Assembly (NCBI RefSeq): GCF_946892675.1
Contig: NZ_CAMPOV010000006.1
Span: forward strand, 1 to 41,111
Source: Arthrobacter sp. Marseille-P9274
GTDB lineage: Bacteria > Actinomycetota > Actinomycetes > Actinomycetales > Micrococcaceae
Reading direction: 5' to 3'
Length of the DNA: 41,111 nucleotides
Positions 24,575 through 32,124 of the stretch are shown here, piece by piece. Position numbers and translations under genes: made by a program. A model generated the notes under the pieces. That model was not told the DNA's origin and did not search any database. It worked only from the letters and a program-made list of their open reading frames with translations. Numbering within the stretch: position 1 is the stretch's first letter; each line of letters opens with the position of its first letter.

Positions 24575-24747
24575 GACAACCGCTATACTGCCCTTCTTAG
24601 CGCACGTCGGCAACGACGTATAAGCGCGCACTCACACTCTCTGCCGTTCGCATGATTGACTTCGCCGCATTTTTGTTCGCAACCGCTGTCCTGCATCCGT
24701 GATCGTGCTACGCTGCCTCTCCCGATCATGGGCGCGAGGGAGAGAAT
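24575..24747. other. Candidate origin of transfer (oriT)
   Basis: The gap between divergent traA and traC/D-like genes is where Ti-type plasmids carry oriT. It contains an inverted repeat ACGTCG-GCAA-CGACGT (24604-24619) directly followed by ATAAGCGCGCACT (24620-24632). This resembles MOBQ nic regions, which have a short inverted repeat followed by TAA-x-TGCGCCCT-like sequence. The match to the nic core is partial. Confidence 0.55.
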
Positions 24748-25056
24748 ATGCGCAAGGTCCGCGACTATGACGCCGAGTTGAAGGCGCTGGGCGACAAGGC
24801 CCGCGCGCTCAAGGCGAAGAAGGTCCAGCAGCTAGGCGAACTGGTCACGTCCACCGGGGCCGATACGCTTGATGCCGACGTGTTGGCCGGTGCGCTGCTC
24901 CATATCGTCGCCGAAGCACAGGCTGAAGGAAACCGGGAGGCGTGGCGCTCCGATGGCGCGGCTTTCTTTCAAGGGCGCGGGCGCAAGACTGGCCGACGTG
25001 CTGGCGGCAGCGCGGAAGGCGGAAGCGAAGCTGGCGCAGGCGAGGCACAGGCTTGA
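24748..25056 (+). CDS. Small conjugal transfer protein (TraC/TraD-like)
   Basis: A 102-residue basic protein beginning MRKVRDYDAELKALGDKARA, then LKAKKVQQLGELVTSTGAD. It looks like the small accessory DNA-binding proteins encoded beside oriT on Ti-type plasmids (TraC/TraD), which aid relaxosome assembly. The Gly/Ala/Arg-rich C-terminus overlaps the next gene by about 100 bp in another frame. It is the first gene of the rightward transfer operon. Confidence 0.68.
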   Translation: MRKVRDYDAELKALGDKARALKAKKVQQLGELVTSTGADTLDADVLAGALLHIVAEAQAEGNREAWRSDGAAFFQGRGRKTGRRAGGSAEGGSEAGAGEAQA

Positions 25057-25303
25057 TGCCGCCGCGCGCCGCATCGATACGAGAGGATGGGTCGTGGCCC
25101 GACGCGAGCGCACCCGCCATCTCATAGAGCTGGGCGGCCTGGTTCAGAAAGCCGGCCTGGTCGAACTGGCCGACGACGATCGCGCCACCCTCTACGGCGC
25201 GCTGCTCGAACTTGCCGCGAAGGCGCGTGAGGATGGCAACGCGCTCTCGCTCTGGAAGCGGCGCGGCAAACGCGCGTTCGACGCGGAAGCTGACGATGGC
25301 TGA
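24953..25303 (+). CDS. traD: Conjugal transfer protein TraD-like
   Basis: A 116-residue protein with a coiled-coil-like start (LADVLAAARKAEAKLAQARH) and the TraD-family core RRERTRHLIELGGLVQKAGL. It is thought to assist the relaxosome or coupling protein. I choose the ATG at 24953, which lies inside the upstream gene (+2 relative frame). The 104-bp overlap is long; either the upstream C-terminus is dispensable or this protein starts later. Its stop overlaps the ATP-binding protein gene. Confidence 0.68.
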   Translation: MARLSFKGAGARLADVLAAARKAEAKLAQARHRLDAAARRIDTRGWVVARRERTRHLIELGGLVQKAGLVELADDDRATLYGALLELAAKAREDGNALSLWKRRGKRAFDAEADDG

Positions 25304-25850
25304 CCGGCCCGATTTTCATATCATCACTGGTGGTCCCGGTTCGGGTAAAACCACATTGATCGACGCCCTGGCGGCGCAAGGCTTCCACCATATGCCCGAA
25401 GCCGGTCGCGCCATCATTCGCGATCAGATCGCCATTGGCGGCGGCGCCCTGCCATGGGCCGATCGCGGGGCCTTCGCTGAACTGATGCTGAGCTGGGAAT
25501 TACGATCCTGGCATGAAGCGCATGACCGAAAAGGCCCGGTGATCTTCGATCGCGGCGTTCCTGATGTGTCGGGCTATCTGCGCCTGTGCGGCTTGCCCGT
25601 TCCTTCCCATGTCGAGCGCGCGGCCGAGATGTTCCGCTACCAGCGCCGGGTATTCATCGCCCCGCCCTGGCGCGAGATTTTCGGGCAGGACACGGAGAGG
25701 AAGCAGGATTTTGCAGAGGCGCAAGCGACCTATGAGGCGATGGTCACGGTCTATGCCGATCTCGGCTATGAGCTTGTGTCCCTGCCTCTCGCCCCGGTTG
25801 CTGAAAGAGTGCGCTTTGTGCGCGCACGGATGTGGAGGGTAGATGACTGA
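25296..25850 (+). CDS. AAA_28-type ATP-binding protein
   Basis: A 184-residue P-loop NTPase with Walker A TGGPGSGKTTLIDAL at residues 10-24 and VIFDRGVPDVSGYL. It resembles AAA_28 or kinase-like ATPases found as cargo on plasmids. The start is the ATG at 25296, overlapping the traD-like stop by 8 bp; it overlaps the next gene too, so translation is coupled throughout. The role in transfer is unknown; a small-molecule kinase is equally possible. Confidence 0.75.
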   Translation: MADRPDFHIITGGPGSGKTTLIDALAAQGFHHMPEAGRAIIRDQIAIGGGALPWADRGAFAELMLSWELRSWHEAHDRKGPVIFDRGVPDVSGYLRLCGLPVPSHVERAAEMFRYQRRVFIAPPWREIFGQDTERKQDFAEAQATYEAMVTVYADLGYELVSLPLAPVAERVRFVRARMWRVDD

Positions 25851-26106
25851 CCGCGTTCCCCGCTCATGGCAGCTCCTGATGGTCGGGTCAGGCGTACATC
25901 GGATCTCGCCCGATCTTTGCGACCGGCTTGTGCGCCTGCTCGATCTCTCGCCGCAAACCCGGCTAATCGAAATCGAAACCGATCAGGGCGGCGTCAGCGT
26001 CTCACGGGACTGGCCCAGCGACAAGATGGAGGAGGTCTCGGCGATCGAAGCCGAAATCCAATCCACCCCCGGCATCATCCGCATGACCATGTTCCAGGCG
26101 AGTTGA
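25843..26106 (+). CDS. Hypothetical protein in the transfer operon
   Basis: An 87-residue protein, not recognised: PRSWQLLMVGSGVHRISPDL and LDLSPQTRLIEIETDQGGVS. It looks like a small soluble alpha/beta protein. It overlaps the upstream stop by 8 bp and ends 2 bp before the traG ATG, so it is firmly inside the tra operon. Confidence 0.7.
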   Translation: MTDRVPRSWQLLMVGSGVHRISPDLCDRLVRLLDLSPQTRLIEIETDQGGVSVSRDWPSDKMEEVSAIEAEIQSTPGIIRMTMFQAS

Positions 26107-26108
26107 CG

Positions 26109-27767
26109 ATGGAGTGGTTCCGCCAGCTCGGCCGCGCGATCCGCAACCTGTCCCGCATCGCGCGCCAGAATCCCATATGGGCGATCACCGCGCTGGTGGT
26201 CAGCCCAATCCGGCTGATCCGCCATCTGTTCGCCGTCCTGATCCTGTTTCTGGCCGCCGGCATCGTGCTGGGCCTTGGGATGCCGCTCATCCTGGGCAAA
26301 CTGCTCGGCCTCCCGCATGATTCCAACCTCTATCAAATCATCATGATGCTGACGGTGATCGTCGTCATCCTCATTGGCCTGCGCGCGCTCTTCCAGCCCC
26401 TGATCCTTGCTTATGGCGGCCCTGCCGCCGACGACACCCACGGCTCGGCCCGCTTCGCCACCGACGCCGAAAACCGCGCCTATGCCGGTGATAGCGGCCT
26501 GCTGATCGGCCGCGATCGCAAGACGGGCAGGCCGCTGCGCTATGCCGGTCCAGCCCATCTGCTGACGATCGCGCCGACGCGCACCGGCAAGGGCGTGGGC
26601 ACGATCATCCCCAATCTGCTCGACTATGCCGGCCCGGTCGTCTGCATCGACCCCAAGGGCGAAAATGCCCGCATCACCGCCCGCCATCGCGGCAACTTCG
26701 GCCCGGTCCATGTCCTCGATCCGTTCGGGGTGACGGGCCTTCCCGGCGCGGCCTTCAACCCGCTCGATCGCATCGACCCTGCTGGCCTCGATCTCGCCGA
26801 CGACTGCATGACGCTGGCCGATGCGCTGGTCTATGACGCCCCCGGCGAAGCCGGCGAGGCGCACTGGAACGAGGAAGCCAAGGCGCTAATCGCCGGCATC
26901 ATCCTCGCGATCGTCACCAGCGAGCCGCCGGCGACCCGCACCCTTGCCACGCTACGCGATCGCCTCACCCTTGCGCCGCAAGCCTTCGCTGCCATGCTCG
27001 AAGCGATGCAGGCGCAAGGCGGCCTCGCTGCCCGCGCCGCCAACCGGCACCTCGGCAAGTCCGATCGCGAAGGCGCCGGCGTCCTGTCGGCCGCCCAGCG
27101 CCACACCCATTTTCTCGACAGCCCACGCATGACAGCGGTGCTGGGGCATTCCGATTTTACGTTCGCCGATGTGAAGGCGCAGCCTACCAGCGTCTACCTG
27201 GTGCTGCCGCCCGATAGGCTCGCCACTTATGCCCGCTGGCTGCGCCTGATGCTTGCCCAAGGGCTGACCGATCTGGCGCGCGCACCGGCCTCCCCTACCC
27301 GCTCTGTCCTGTTCCTGCTCGATGAGTTCGCCGCCCTCGGCCGCCTCGAACCCGTCGAGCGCGCCATGGGCCTGATGGCCGGCTACGGCATCCAGCTCTG
27401 GCCGATCCTGCAGGACGTTCACCAGCTCCGCGCGCTCTACGAGCGCCGCGCCGGCACCTTCCTGTCCAACGCCGGCGTCCTGCAGGTGTTCGGGGTCAAC
27501 GATCACGACAGCGCCAAGCTCGTCTCCGATCTGCTCGGCCAGGAGACGGTAGTGTTCGAGACCATGAGCCGCGCAATCGACGCGGAGGAAACCGGCATCT
27601 CGTTCGGCGCGCAGCATGTCGGCCGCCCGCTGCTCACCCCCGATGAGGTCCGCACGCTGCGCGAGGATTTGCAACTCGTGTTCCTCGCGGGGCAACGGCC
27701 GATCGTCGCCGCCAAGCTCAAATATTACGCAGATCGCGAGTTCGCCGGCCGCTTCGACAAAGCGTGA
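26109..27767 (+). CDS. traG: Type IV coupling protein TraG/VirD4
   Basis: A 552-residue inner-membrane ATPase that brings the relaxase-DNA complex to the mating channel. Two N-terminal membrane segments (about 36-62 and 76-98) precede the TraG domain DDTHGSARFATDAENRAYAG. The Walker A is APTRTGKGVG (155-164), followed by VVCIDPKGENARITARHR, and the Walker B is VLFLLDEFAALGRLEP. I start it at the ATG at 26109, 2 bp after the previous stop; the long upstream extension overlaps two genes. It is the last gene before the replication origin. No trb/virB channel genes appear in the window. Confidence 0.94.
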   Translation: MEWFRQLGRAIRNLSRIARQNPIWAITALVVSPIRLIRHLFAVLILFLAAGIVLGLGMPLILGKLLGLPHDSNLYQIIMMLTVIVVILIGLRALFQPLILAYGGPAADDTHGSARFATDAENRAYAGDSGLLIGRDRKTGRPLRYAGPAHLLTIAPTRTGKGVGTIIPNLLDYAGPVVCIDPKGENARITARHRGNFGPVHVLDPFGVTGLPGAAFNPLDRIDPAGLDLADDCMTLADALVYDAPGEAGEAHWNEEAKALIAGIILAIVTSEPPATRTLATLRDRLTLAPQAFAAMLEAMQAQGGLAARAANRHLGKSDREGAGVLSAAQRHTHFLDSPRMTAVLGHSDFTFADVKAQPTSVYLVLPPDRLATYARWLRLMLAQGLTDLARAPASPTRSVLFLLDEFAALGRLEPVERAMGLMAGYGIQLWPILQDVHQLRALYERRAGTFLSNAGVLQVFGVNDHDSAKLVSDLLGQETVVFETMSRAIDAEETGISFGAQHVGRPLLTPDEVRTLREDLQLVFLAGQRPIVAAKLKYYADREFAGRFDKA

Positions 27768-28243
27768 GGTCGTTTAAACGGCATGCCTGTCAAAGCGCCA
27801 TCGTTCCGATATACAGGCAATATCGAAGTAACGGCGTTCCGCCGCACATTATGCCGCGTCGAAATCGCCCAAAAGCGCGGAAAATCGCGCTTTGGCGTGC
27901 GAAAGGTGAGTTTTGGGGTATCAGCTCACCGTTCGCCTTTCGCGCGGCGGTAGGTGATACTCCTAAGGGTCGTGGATCTCGCGCCGGAAAAATCGGCCGT
28001 CCGGGAAGCCCTTAGAGCACCGTGGGCAGTTGCGACGCCCGAAACCCTGTCCAGGAGACGGAATCGCGCTGGGTGGCCCGGAAAACGCCCCTGCCGGGAC
28101 GTTTCCACCCTCCCTGCCCTCTCGATCGGAGCGCCCACATATCCGCTTGGCTTTTCTGGAAAGCCATTTTCCACGGCTGGTCTAGGCAGTGTGCTGGCGA
28201 TAGGGCGTGACGGTTGGGCGATATTCCAAATCAACAAAAGCGT

Positions 28244-28338
28244 GCCGGCGAAGCCGGCTCATTGTGGGGATGCCGGGTGGGAGGATCGCGTAGCGATCCG
28301 GGGCGGCCGAAGGCCGCGAGCCGGCGGGGCGAAGCCCC
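28244..28338. repeat. Four consecutive triloop hairpins
   Basis: Perfect stems with 3-nt loops: GCCGGC-GAA-GCCGGC (28244-28258), GGATCGC-GTA-GCGATCC (28283-28299), GCGGCC-GAA-GGCCGC (28303-28317) and GGGGC-GAA-GCCCC (28326-28338). Stem sequences differ but the loop design is kept. Confidence 0.6.
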
Positions 28339-28391
28339 AAGAGGCGGTGCTTTTCTTCTCCTTTGGGCATGTCGGTGCCGCCGGCGCAGAG

Positions 28392-28400
28392 TTATCCACA
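28392..28400 (+). promoter_or_regulatory. DnaA box
   Basis: TTATCCACA matches the consensus DnaA binding site. It lies 10 bp from an inverted iteron and upstream of the iteron array. Confidence 0.75.
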
Positions 28401-28512
28401 GGCAAGGCTACCCTAAAACTCACCGTTCGCCTTCTGATTCAAAGATTCTTCTTAGATTCAAGATTCAGGGTGCCTCAAACCCGCAGAAAACTTGGAAAAA
28501 TGACCTCAAAAA

Positions 28513-28678
28513 GTGAGTTTTGGGGTCGAGTCGCGTGAGCTTTGGGGTAGCCTTCGGTGAGTTTTGGGGTCGGTAAAAGTGAGTATTGGGGTCGAGTCCG
28601 GTGAGCTTTGGGGTATCCGCCAAATCGACGGTGAGTTTTGGGGTATCCTCCCCTGATCGCGATCGGCGAGCTTTAGGA
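28513..28678 (+). repeat. RepA-binding iterons
   Basis: Copies of GTGAGTTTTGGGGT, allowing C or A at the seventh or eighth base, start at 28513, 28535, 28557, 28579, 28601 and 28631, with a degenerate copy at 28666. The first five are exactly 22 bp apart, two helical turns, as expected for cooperative initiator binding. An inverted copy at 29632-29645 just past repA may serve copy control by handcuffing. Confidence 0.88.
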
Positions 28679-28713
28679 TTTGCCTAGCTCACCGCTGCTG
28701 TTAAGGTGAGGGC

Positions 28714-29625
28714 ATGGCTTTAGCAAACTCACCAGTGAAGGACGCGAAGGCAAAGACTGCCTCGGGCGACGAAACCGCCCTCACCCTCGCCCAAAAGGGA
28801 CGCGGAAACCCGTTCGATCCCGCCAATTACGGGGAAATCGTCAAACCCGGCGAGCTGGTCGATATTGTCGAGCTGTCGCCCCTCACCCTCGCCGATCGGC
28901 GAATCTACAATCTGCTGATCGCGAACGCCTGGGACCGGATCGGCGAGCCGGTCATTCACCGCATCGCCAAATCCGCGCTCAAGGGCACGCACCAGGGCAA
29001 CGAGCGCATAGAAAGTTCGCTGCTGCGTCTGATGGGCACGATCGCGATCGTCACCATCCGCAAGGCCGGCAAGAGCTACAAGCGCCGCGTCCAGCTTCTC
29101 GGCCCCAGCGACGAAAGCCTCGAAAAAGACGGCTTCCTCCATTACCGGATTCCCGAAGAGCTGATCGAGATATTGCGTAACAGCGAGGTCTATGCCCGCC
29201 TCAAGACGCAAGTGATGTATTGCTTCGAGTCGAAATACGCGCTGTGCCTCTATGAAATGATCGAACGGCGGATCGGCCTCGAATACAAGCAAAGCGAAGA
29301 GTTCACGATTGCGGAGCTGCGCGGGCTGCTCAACGTGCCGGAAGGTAAGTTGGAACGCTTCGCCGATTTCAACAAATACTGCCTCAAGGTCGCGCAGGAC
29401 GAAATCAACAAGCTCTGCCCCTTCTGGGTCGAGTTCACCCCGATCAAGAAAGGCCGCAAGGTCGAGCGGGTTTCGATGATGTGGCTCCCGAAAACCATGA
29501 GCGGCCGGCGCGACGCGCAAAACCTGATCGACCAGCATAGCATCGTGCGGCGCGCCAAGCTGCGCGGCGACATACCCGAAATGCCGGTGCTGGTGGATTT
29601 CAGCGCGCCAGCGGCCGAACGGTGA
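28714..29625 (+). CDS. repA: Plasmid replication initiator RepA
   Basis: A 303-residue initiator that binds the upstream iterons and opens oriV. Features are ELSPLTLADRRIYNLLIANA, KRRVQLLGPSDESL, then YRIPEELIEILRNSEVYARL and the second winged-helix stretch YALCLYEMIERRIG with FTIAELRGLLNVPEGKLERF. This is the two-winged-helix Rep design of iteron plasmids. The ATG at 28714 is preceded by AAGGTGAGGGC, itself iteron-like, so RepA may repress its own translation or transcription. Homologues occur on many sphingomonad plasmids. Confidence 0.92.
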   Translation: MALANSPVKDAKAKTASGDETALTLAQKGRGNPFDPANYGEIVKPGELVDIVELSPLTLADRRIYNLLIANAWDRIGEPVIHRIAKSALKGTHQGNERIESSLLRLMGTIAIVTIRKAGKSYKRRVQLLGPSDESLEKDGFLHYRIPEELIEILRNSEVYARLKTQVMYCFESKYALCLYEMIERRIGLEYKQSEEFTIAELRGLLNVPEGKLERFADFNKYCLKVAQDEINKLCPFWVEFTPIKKGRKVERVSMMWLPKTMSGRRDAQNLIDQHSIVRRAKLRGDIPEMPVLVDFSAPAAER

Positions 29626-29631
29626 GGGCCT

Positions 29632-29645
29632 ACCCCAAAACTCAC
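29632..29645 (-). repeat. Inverted iteron downstream of repA
   Basis: ACCCCAAAACTCAC is the exact reverse complement of the origin iteron. It follows the repA stop by 6 bp. Confidence 0.75.
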
Positions 29646-29695
29646 CTTTCGCGCGCTAGGACCGCCTAGCCTTCGCCAGCTCAGCCCGCGCCGCC

Positions 29696-29977
29696 CTAAC
29701 CCTCGCCGGCATCGAGCGCGCGGCTCACCGTGAACTGAATCCACGCGCTCCGGCTGATCCCGCGCCGCTTGGCTGCCGCATCGACCTTGGCGAGAAGCGC
29801 GCGATCGAAACGCAGCATCACCGGCGACTTGCGCGGCTCGGCCCCCTGCCCCGCCTCGTCGGCCTCGACCGCGATCGGCGCGGCATCCGGCTTCGCCGCG
29901 CCGGCAATGAAGGCATCGGCGGCCGCCTCGTCAATCGCCGGCTTGGGCTTGCTGTTCGGTTTACGAGCGATAGCCAT
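29696..29977 (-). CDS. Ribbon-helix-helix partition partner of ParA
   Basis: A 93-residue protein with a disordered Pro/Ala/Glu-rich N-terminus and a C-terminal RHH-type DNA-binding domain: VMLRFDRALLAKVDAAAKRR followed by GISRSAWIQFTVSRALD. In type Ib partition loci a small RHH protein (ParG-like) binds the centromere and represses the operon. The ATG at 29977 follows the ParA stop (29995) by 17 bp on the same strand. The site GATATACA lies between the two genes. Confidence 0.8.
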   Translation of the reverse strand: MAIARKPNSKPKPAIDEAAADAFIAGAAKPDAAPIAVEADEAGQGAEPRKSPVMLRFDRALLAKVDAAAKRRGISRSAWIQFTVSRALDAGEG

Positions 29978-29994
29978 TAACACGCACTCCGATA

Positions 29995-30636
29995 TTATCT
30001 TGATATACAAACCGCGCCGATCAGCGCCGTCAATTCGTCTATCGCCTTGGGGTCGCGCGGGCTTTGCTCGATAACCGCCCTGCCCTCGGCCGCCGCGTTC
30101 GGGAACGCCTTGCGCCGCACGATCGACGTGGGCAGCACTTCGATACCGTCGATATCGCCGATCATCTCCAAGGCGGCCTCATTGTCGGCCCCCTGCGCGT
30201 CCGCGCCGTTCAGCACGGCCACGGCGCGCAAGCCCTCGTTGATCTCGCGCGCCTCGGCGACCAGCGCCGAAACCTGATCGAGCGCCCACACGTCGAAGCT
30301 GCGCGGCTGCACCGGCACCAGGAGCGTGTCGGCGACGGTGAGCGCGGCGCGCAGCGATCCGGTATCGCGTCCGCCCACGTCGATGATGATATCGTCATAT
30401 TTGCTGGCGAGCTGGCGGACCTGGCTGCGCAGCGCCGCGCCGGTGAGGGCGACGGCGGTATAGCCGGCCTCCCCAAGCCGCTCGGCGCGAAGCTGGGTGA
30501 AGGTGAGGGCGGTGCCCTGCTCGTCCCCGTCCACCAGCAAGAGGTCGCGGCCGGCGAGCGCCAGCGCGACCGCGAGATTGACGGCGAGGGTGGTCTTGCC
30601 AACGCCGCCTTTCGTGTTTCCGACTGCCAATATCAT
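29995..30636 (-). CDS. parA: ParA-type partition ATPase
   Basis: A 213-residue ATPase that positions plasmid copies at division. The deviant Walker A KGGVGKTT is at residues 9-16, followed by LLLVDGDEQGTALTF, DIIIDVGGRDTGSLRAAL and LVPVQPRSFDVWAL. The short length without an N-terminal helix-turn-helix puts it in the type Ib group. It pairs with the RHH gene downstream. The upstream region (30637-30791) holds GATATACA and several GCTATCG/CGATAG repeats, a likely operator or parS. Confidence 0.93.
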   Translation of the reverse strand: MILAVGNTKGGVGKTTLAVNLAVALALAGRDLLLVDGDEQGTALTFTQLRAERLGEAGYTAVALTGAALRSQVRQLASKYDDIIIDVGGRDTGSLRAALTVADTLLVPVQPRSFDVWALDQVSALVAEAREINEGLRAVAVLNGADAQGADNEAALEMIGDIDGIEVLPTSIVRRKAFPNAAAEGRAVIEQSPRDPKAIDELTALIGAVCISR

Positions 30637-30791
30637 AATGCCCTCACTCTGCGAGCTATCGTTAGTCGATTTGCCATGAACTGTCTATCGCTATGATATA
30701 CAGATGATGCTTACCTATTGGTGTTAAGCCATCGGAGCGTCATTGAAATGGCGATAGGACGGGTCTTGAATCCGAAATGACGATAACGCCC
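30637..30791. promoter_or_regulatory. parA operator / candidate parS
   Basis: This gap upstream of parA holds GATATACA (30695-30702), also present at 30002-30009 between parA and its partner and at 27808-27815 near oriV. It also holds CTATCG or its complement in several copies (near 30655, 30686 and 30752). It also lies downstream of the stop of the gene at 30792. Confidence 0.45.
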
Positions 30792-31424
30792 TCATTCCTC
30801 CGGTTCGGGATCGTCATCGTCCAGCGGCTCATGGCTCATCTGGCCGTGATCCTCGATCGGGCAAAGCGGCGCTCCGGCCTGCTCAAGCCATTTGCGCGCG
30901 GTCCTCACGGTATAGCCGCACGTCGCGCACTCGCATTTGAGCATCCGGGCTTTCTGCTTCTTGGGCGCGGTCGACTCTCCGTCCGTATCAAGGCGGGCAT
31001 GGGGGAGGGGGCCGACGCTCTCCAAGATCGGCGCGATGGCCGCAAGGAACGCCTCGCCGGGGGTGGTGGCGCGCATCGGCCCGACTAGGCCCAGCCCAAG
31101 GGCGACCCGTTTAAACGCCTTCCCATGCCCTGCCGGGATGCCAACGGCGGCATGGACCAGTTCATGCGCGAGAATGGCCGCGATCTGCGCCGGCATCGCA
31201 TCGGGCGCGTGCGCCAGGTCGGGCCGGATGAAGATTTCAAAATGCCCGTCCGCGCTCAACCGATTATCCCAGCACTCGCCGATCGCCTTGCCCTTCGCGC
31301 CTCTGCTGGTGAAGCCGATCGCCACGCGCACGCGGTCGGGCAGGGGGGCGTCCAGCGCCTCGAACAGCGGAGCCATGCCCAGCGCCACGGCATTGAGCCA
31401 GCTTTCGCGGGTTTGGTGGGTCAT
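30792..31424 (-). CDS. SprT-like putative zinc metalloprotease
   Basis: A 210-residue protein with an HExxH motif in AAILAHELVHAAVGIPAGHG, the SprT-like signature in which a third ligand follows the helix. A Cys-x-Cys-x2-Cys group (KCECATCGYTV), with LCPIEDHG further on, looks like a zinc ribbon. The acidic tail is DDDDPEPEE. I start it at the ATG at 31424, giving MTHQTRESWLNAVAL. SprT-like proteins cut DNA-protein crosslinks in eukaryotes; plasmid versions are uncharacterised, and one could imagine a role in clearing relaxase adducts. That role is speculation. Confidence 0.8.
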   Translation of the reverse strand: MTHQTRESWLNAVALGMAPLFEALDAPLPDRVRVAIGFTSRGAKGKAIGECWDNRLSADGHFEIFIRPDLAHAPDAMPAQIAAILAHELVHAAVGIPAGHGKAFKRVALGLGLVGPMRATTPGEAFLAAIAPILESVGPLPHARLDTDGESTAPKKQKARMLKCECATCGYTVRTARKWLEQAGAPLCPIEDHGQMSHEPLDDDDPEPEE

Positions 31425-31842
31425 CGTCCTTACTCCTCCCTTCAAATCGCCTGTCCGGCGATGGCCATGCCATCGGCCGGAACACGGACGCCCAAGAACG
31501 CCGGCGAGAGAGGGGGGCAGCGGGATTCGATGGGGGTGGTGCGGCCGCAGCGCAGCGAGGCACGGCCCCATCTAATCCCGTTGCGGGGGAGAGACGGCCG
31601 GGACCGCCTTTCCCCCTTGAACGAACATCGACGCCGGCGCACGCCGGCACCATGAAGCGAGATCCGCTTGCGATCTCGCCCCCGCCATGTGGGTCGTCAC
31701 CTTGGGCCAAGACCGCTTGCGGGCTTGGGGAGCGAAGCGAGTAGGGCCACGGTGCCGCGCCAGCGGCAGGCGCATGTCCCCTGCCTGGATTGAAATTGTT
31801 GCTCAAATGAGCTACATTGTCGGCTTGACCAAGGAGGTTCCA
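31425..31842. other. Hairpin-rich intergenic region and TA promoter
   Basis: No gene is seen in these 418 bp. There is a 19-bp imperfect inverted repeat (31517-31535 against 31566-31584, 17 of 19 matching). Hairpins follow: GCGAGATC/GATCTCGC (about 31657-31679), CCAAG-a-CCGC/GCGG-g-CTTGG (about 31707-31728) and TGCCGC-GCCA-GCGGCA (about 31753-31768). A promoter for the toxin-antitoxin operon closes the region. Confidence 0.55.
31790..31818 (+). promoter_or_regulatory. Promoter of the RelB/YafQ-type operon
   Basis: TTGAAA (31790-31795), a 17-bp spacer and TACATT (31813-31818) form a near-consensus sigma-70-type promoter 25 bp before the antitoxin ATG. The SD AAGGAGG lies at about 31831-31837. 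Confidence 0.65.
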
Positions 31843-32124
31843 ATGGCCGCTACCGCTTTCGTGCGCGCGCGCATCGACGAAACATTGAAGGATGAAGCCG
31901 CCGCCGTGCTGGCCGAGCTGGGGCTGACCGTCTCGGATGTGGTCCGCATGACCCTCACGCGGGTTGCCAAGGATCATGCGTTGCCGTTCGAGCTGAAGGT
32001 GCCGAACGCCGAGACGCGCGCCGCGATCGAGGCGTCCCGCGCGACGATGAAGGCCCACCGCGCCCGTTTCACCGATGCCCAGGAAATGTTCGATGCCCTC
32101 GACCAAGAAGCCCACCAGCAGTAA
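31843..32124 (+). CDS. RelB/DinJ-family antitoxin
   Basis: A 93-residue antitoxin: an N-terminal RHH DNA-binding domain (FVRARIDETLKDEAAAVLAE, then LGLTVSDVVRMTLTRVA) followed by a helical toxin-binding tail (ASRATMKAHRARFTDAQEMF). It should neutralise the toxin encoded next and repress the operon. The start at 31843 is fixed by a strong SD AAGGAGG; an upstream in-frame ATG at 31807 lacks one and falls within the promoter. The toxin gene starts 32 bp before this stop. Confidence 0.9.
   Translation: MAATAFVRARIDETLKDEAAAVLAELGLTVSDVVRMTLTRVAKDHALPFELKVPNAETRAAIEASRATMKAHRARFTDAQEMFDALDQEAHQQ

Larger units (their letters stand above)
27768..28713. other. Vegetative replication origin region (oriV)
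   Basis: This 946-bp gene-free stretch upstream of repA holds seven rightward iterons at 28513-28678, an isolated one at 27906-27919 and an inverted one at 28410-28423. It also has a DnaA box TTATCCACA (28392-28400), an AT-richer repetitive stretch (28436-28500, GATTCA/AGATTC repeats) suited to unwinding, and four triloop hairpins (28244-28338). An inverted repeat CGATAT-N7-ATATCG lies at 27807-27825. Confidence 0.85.

Noticed and set aside
25983-27695. Minus-strand frames of 293 and 247 codons
   Set aside because: They are antisense to traG and lack any domain-like pattern.
28513-28678. Regular repeats as a CRISPR array
   Set aside because: The repeats are 14 bp with 8-bp spacers and adjoin repA; they are replication iterons.
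24382-31120. GTTTAAAC palindromes at about 24383, 27771 and 31110
   Set aside because: Three 8-bp palindromes in different contexts (inside traA, after traG, inside the SprT-like gene) show no shared flanks; chance is enough.
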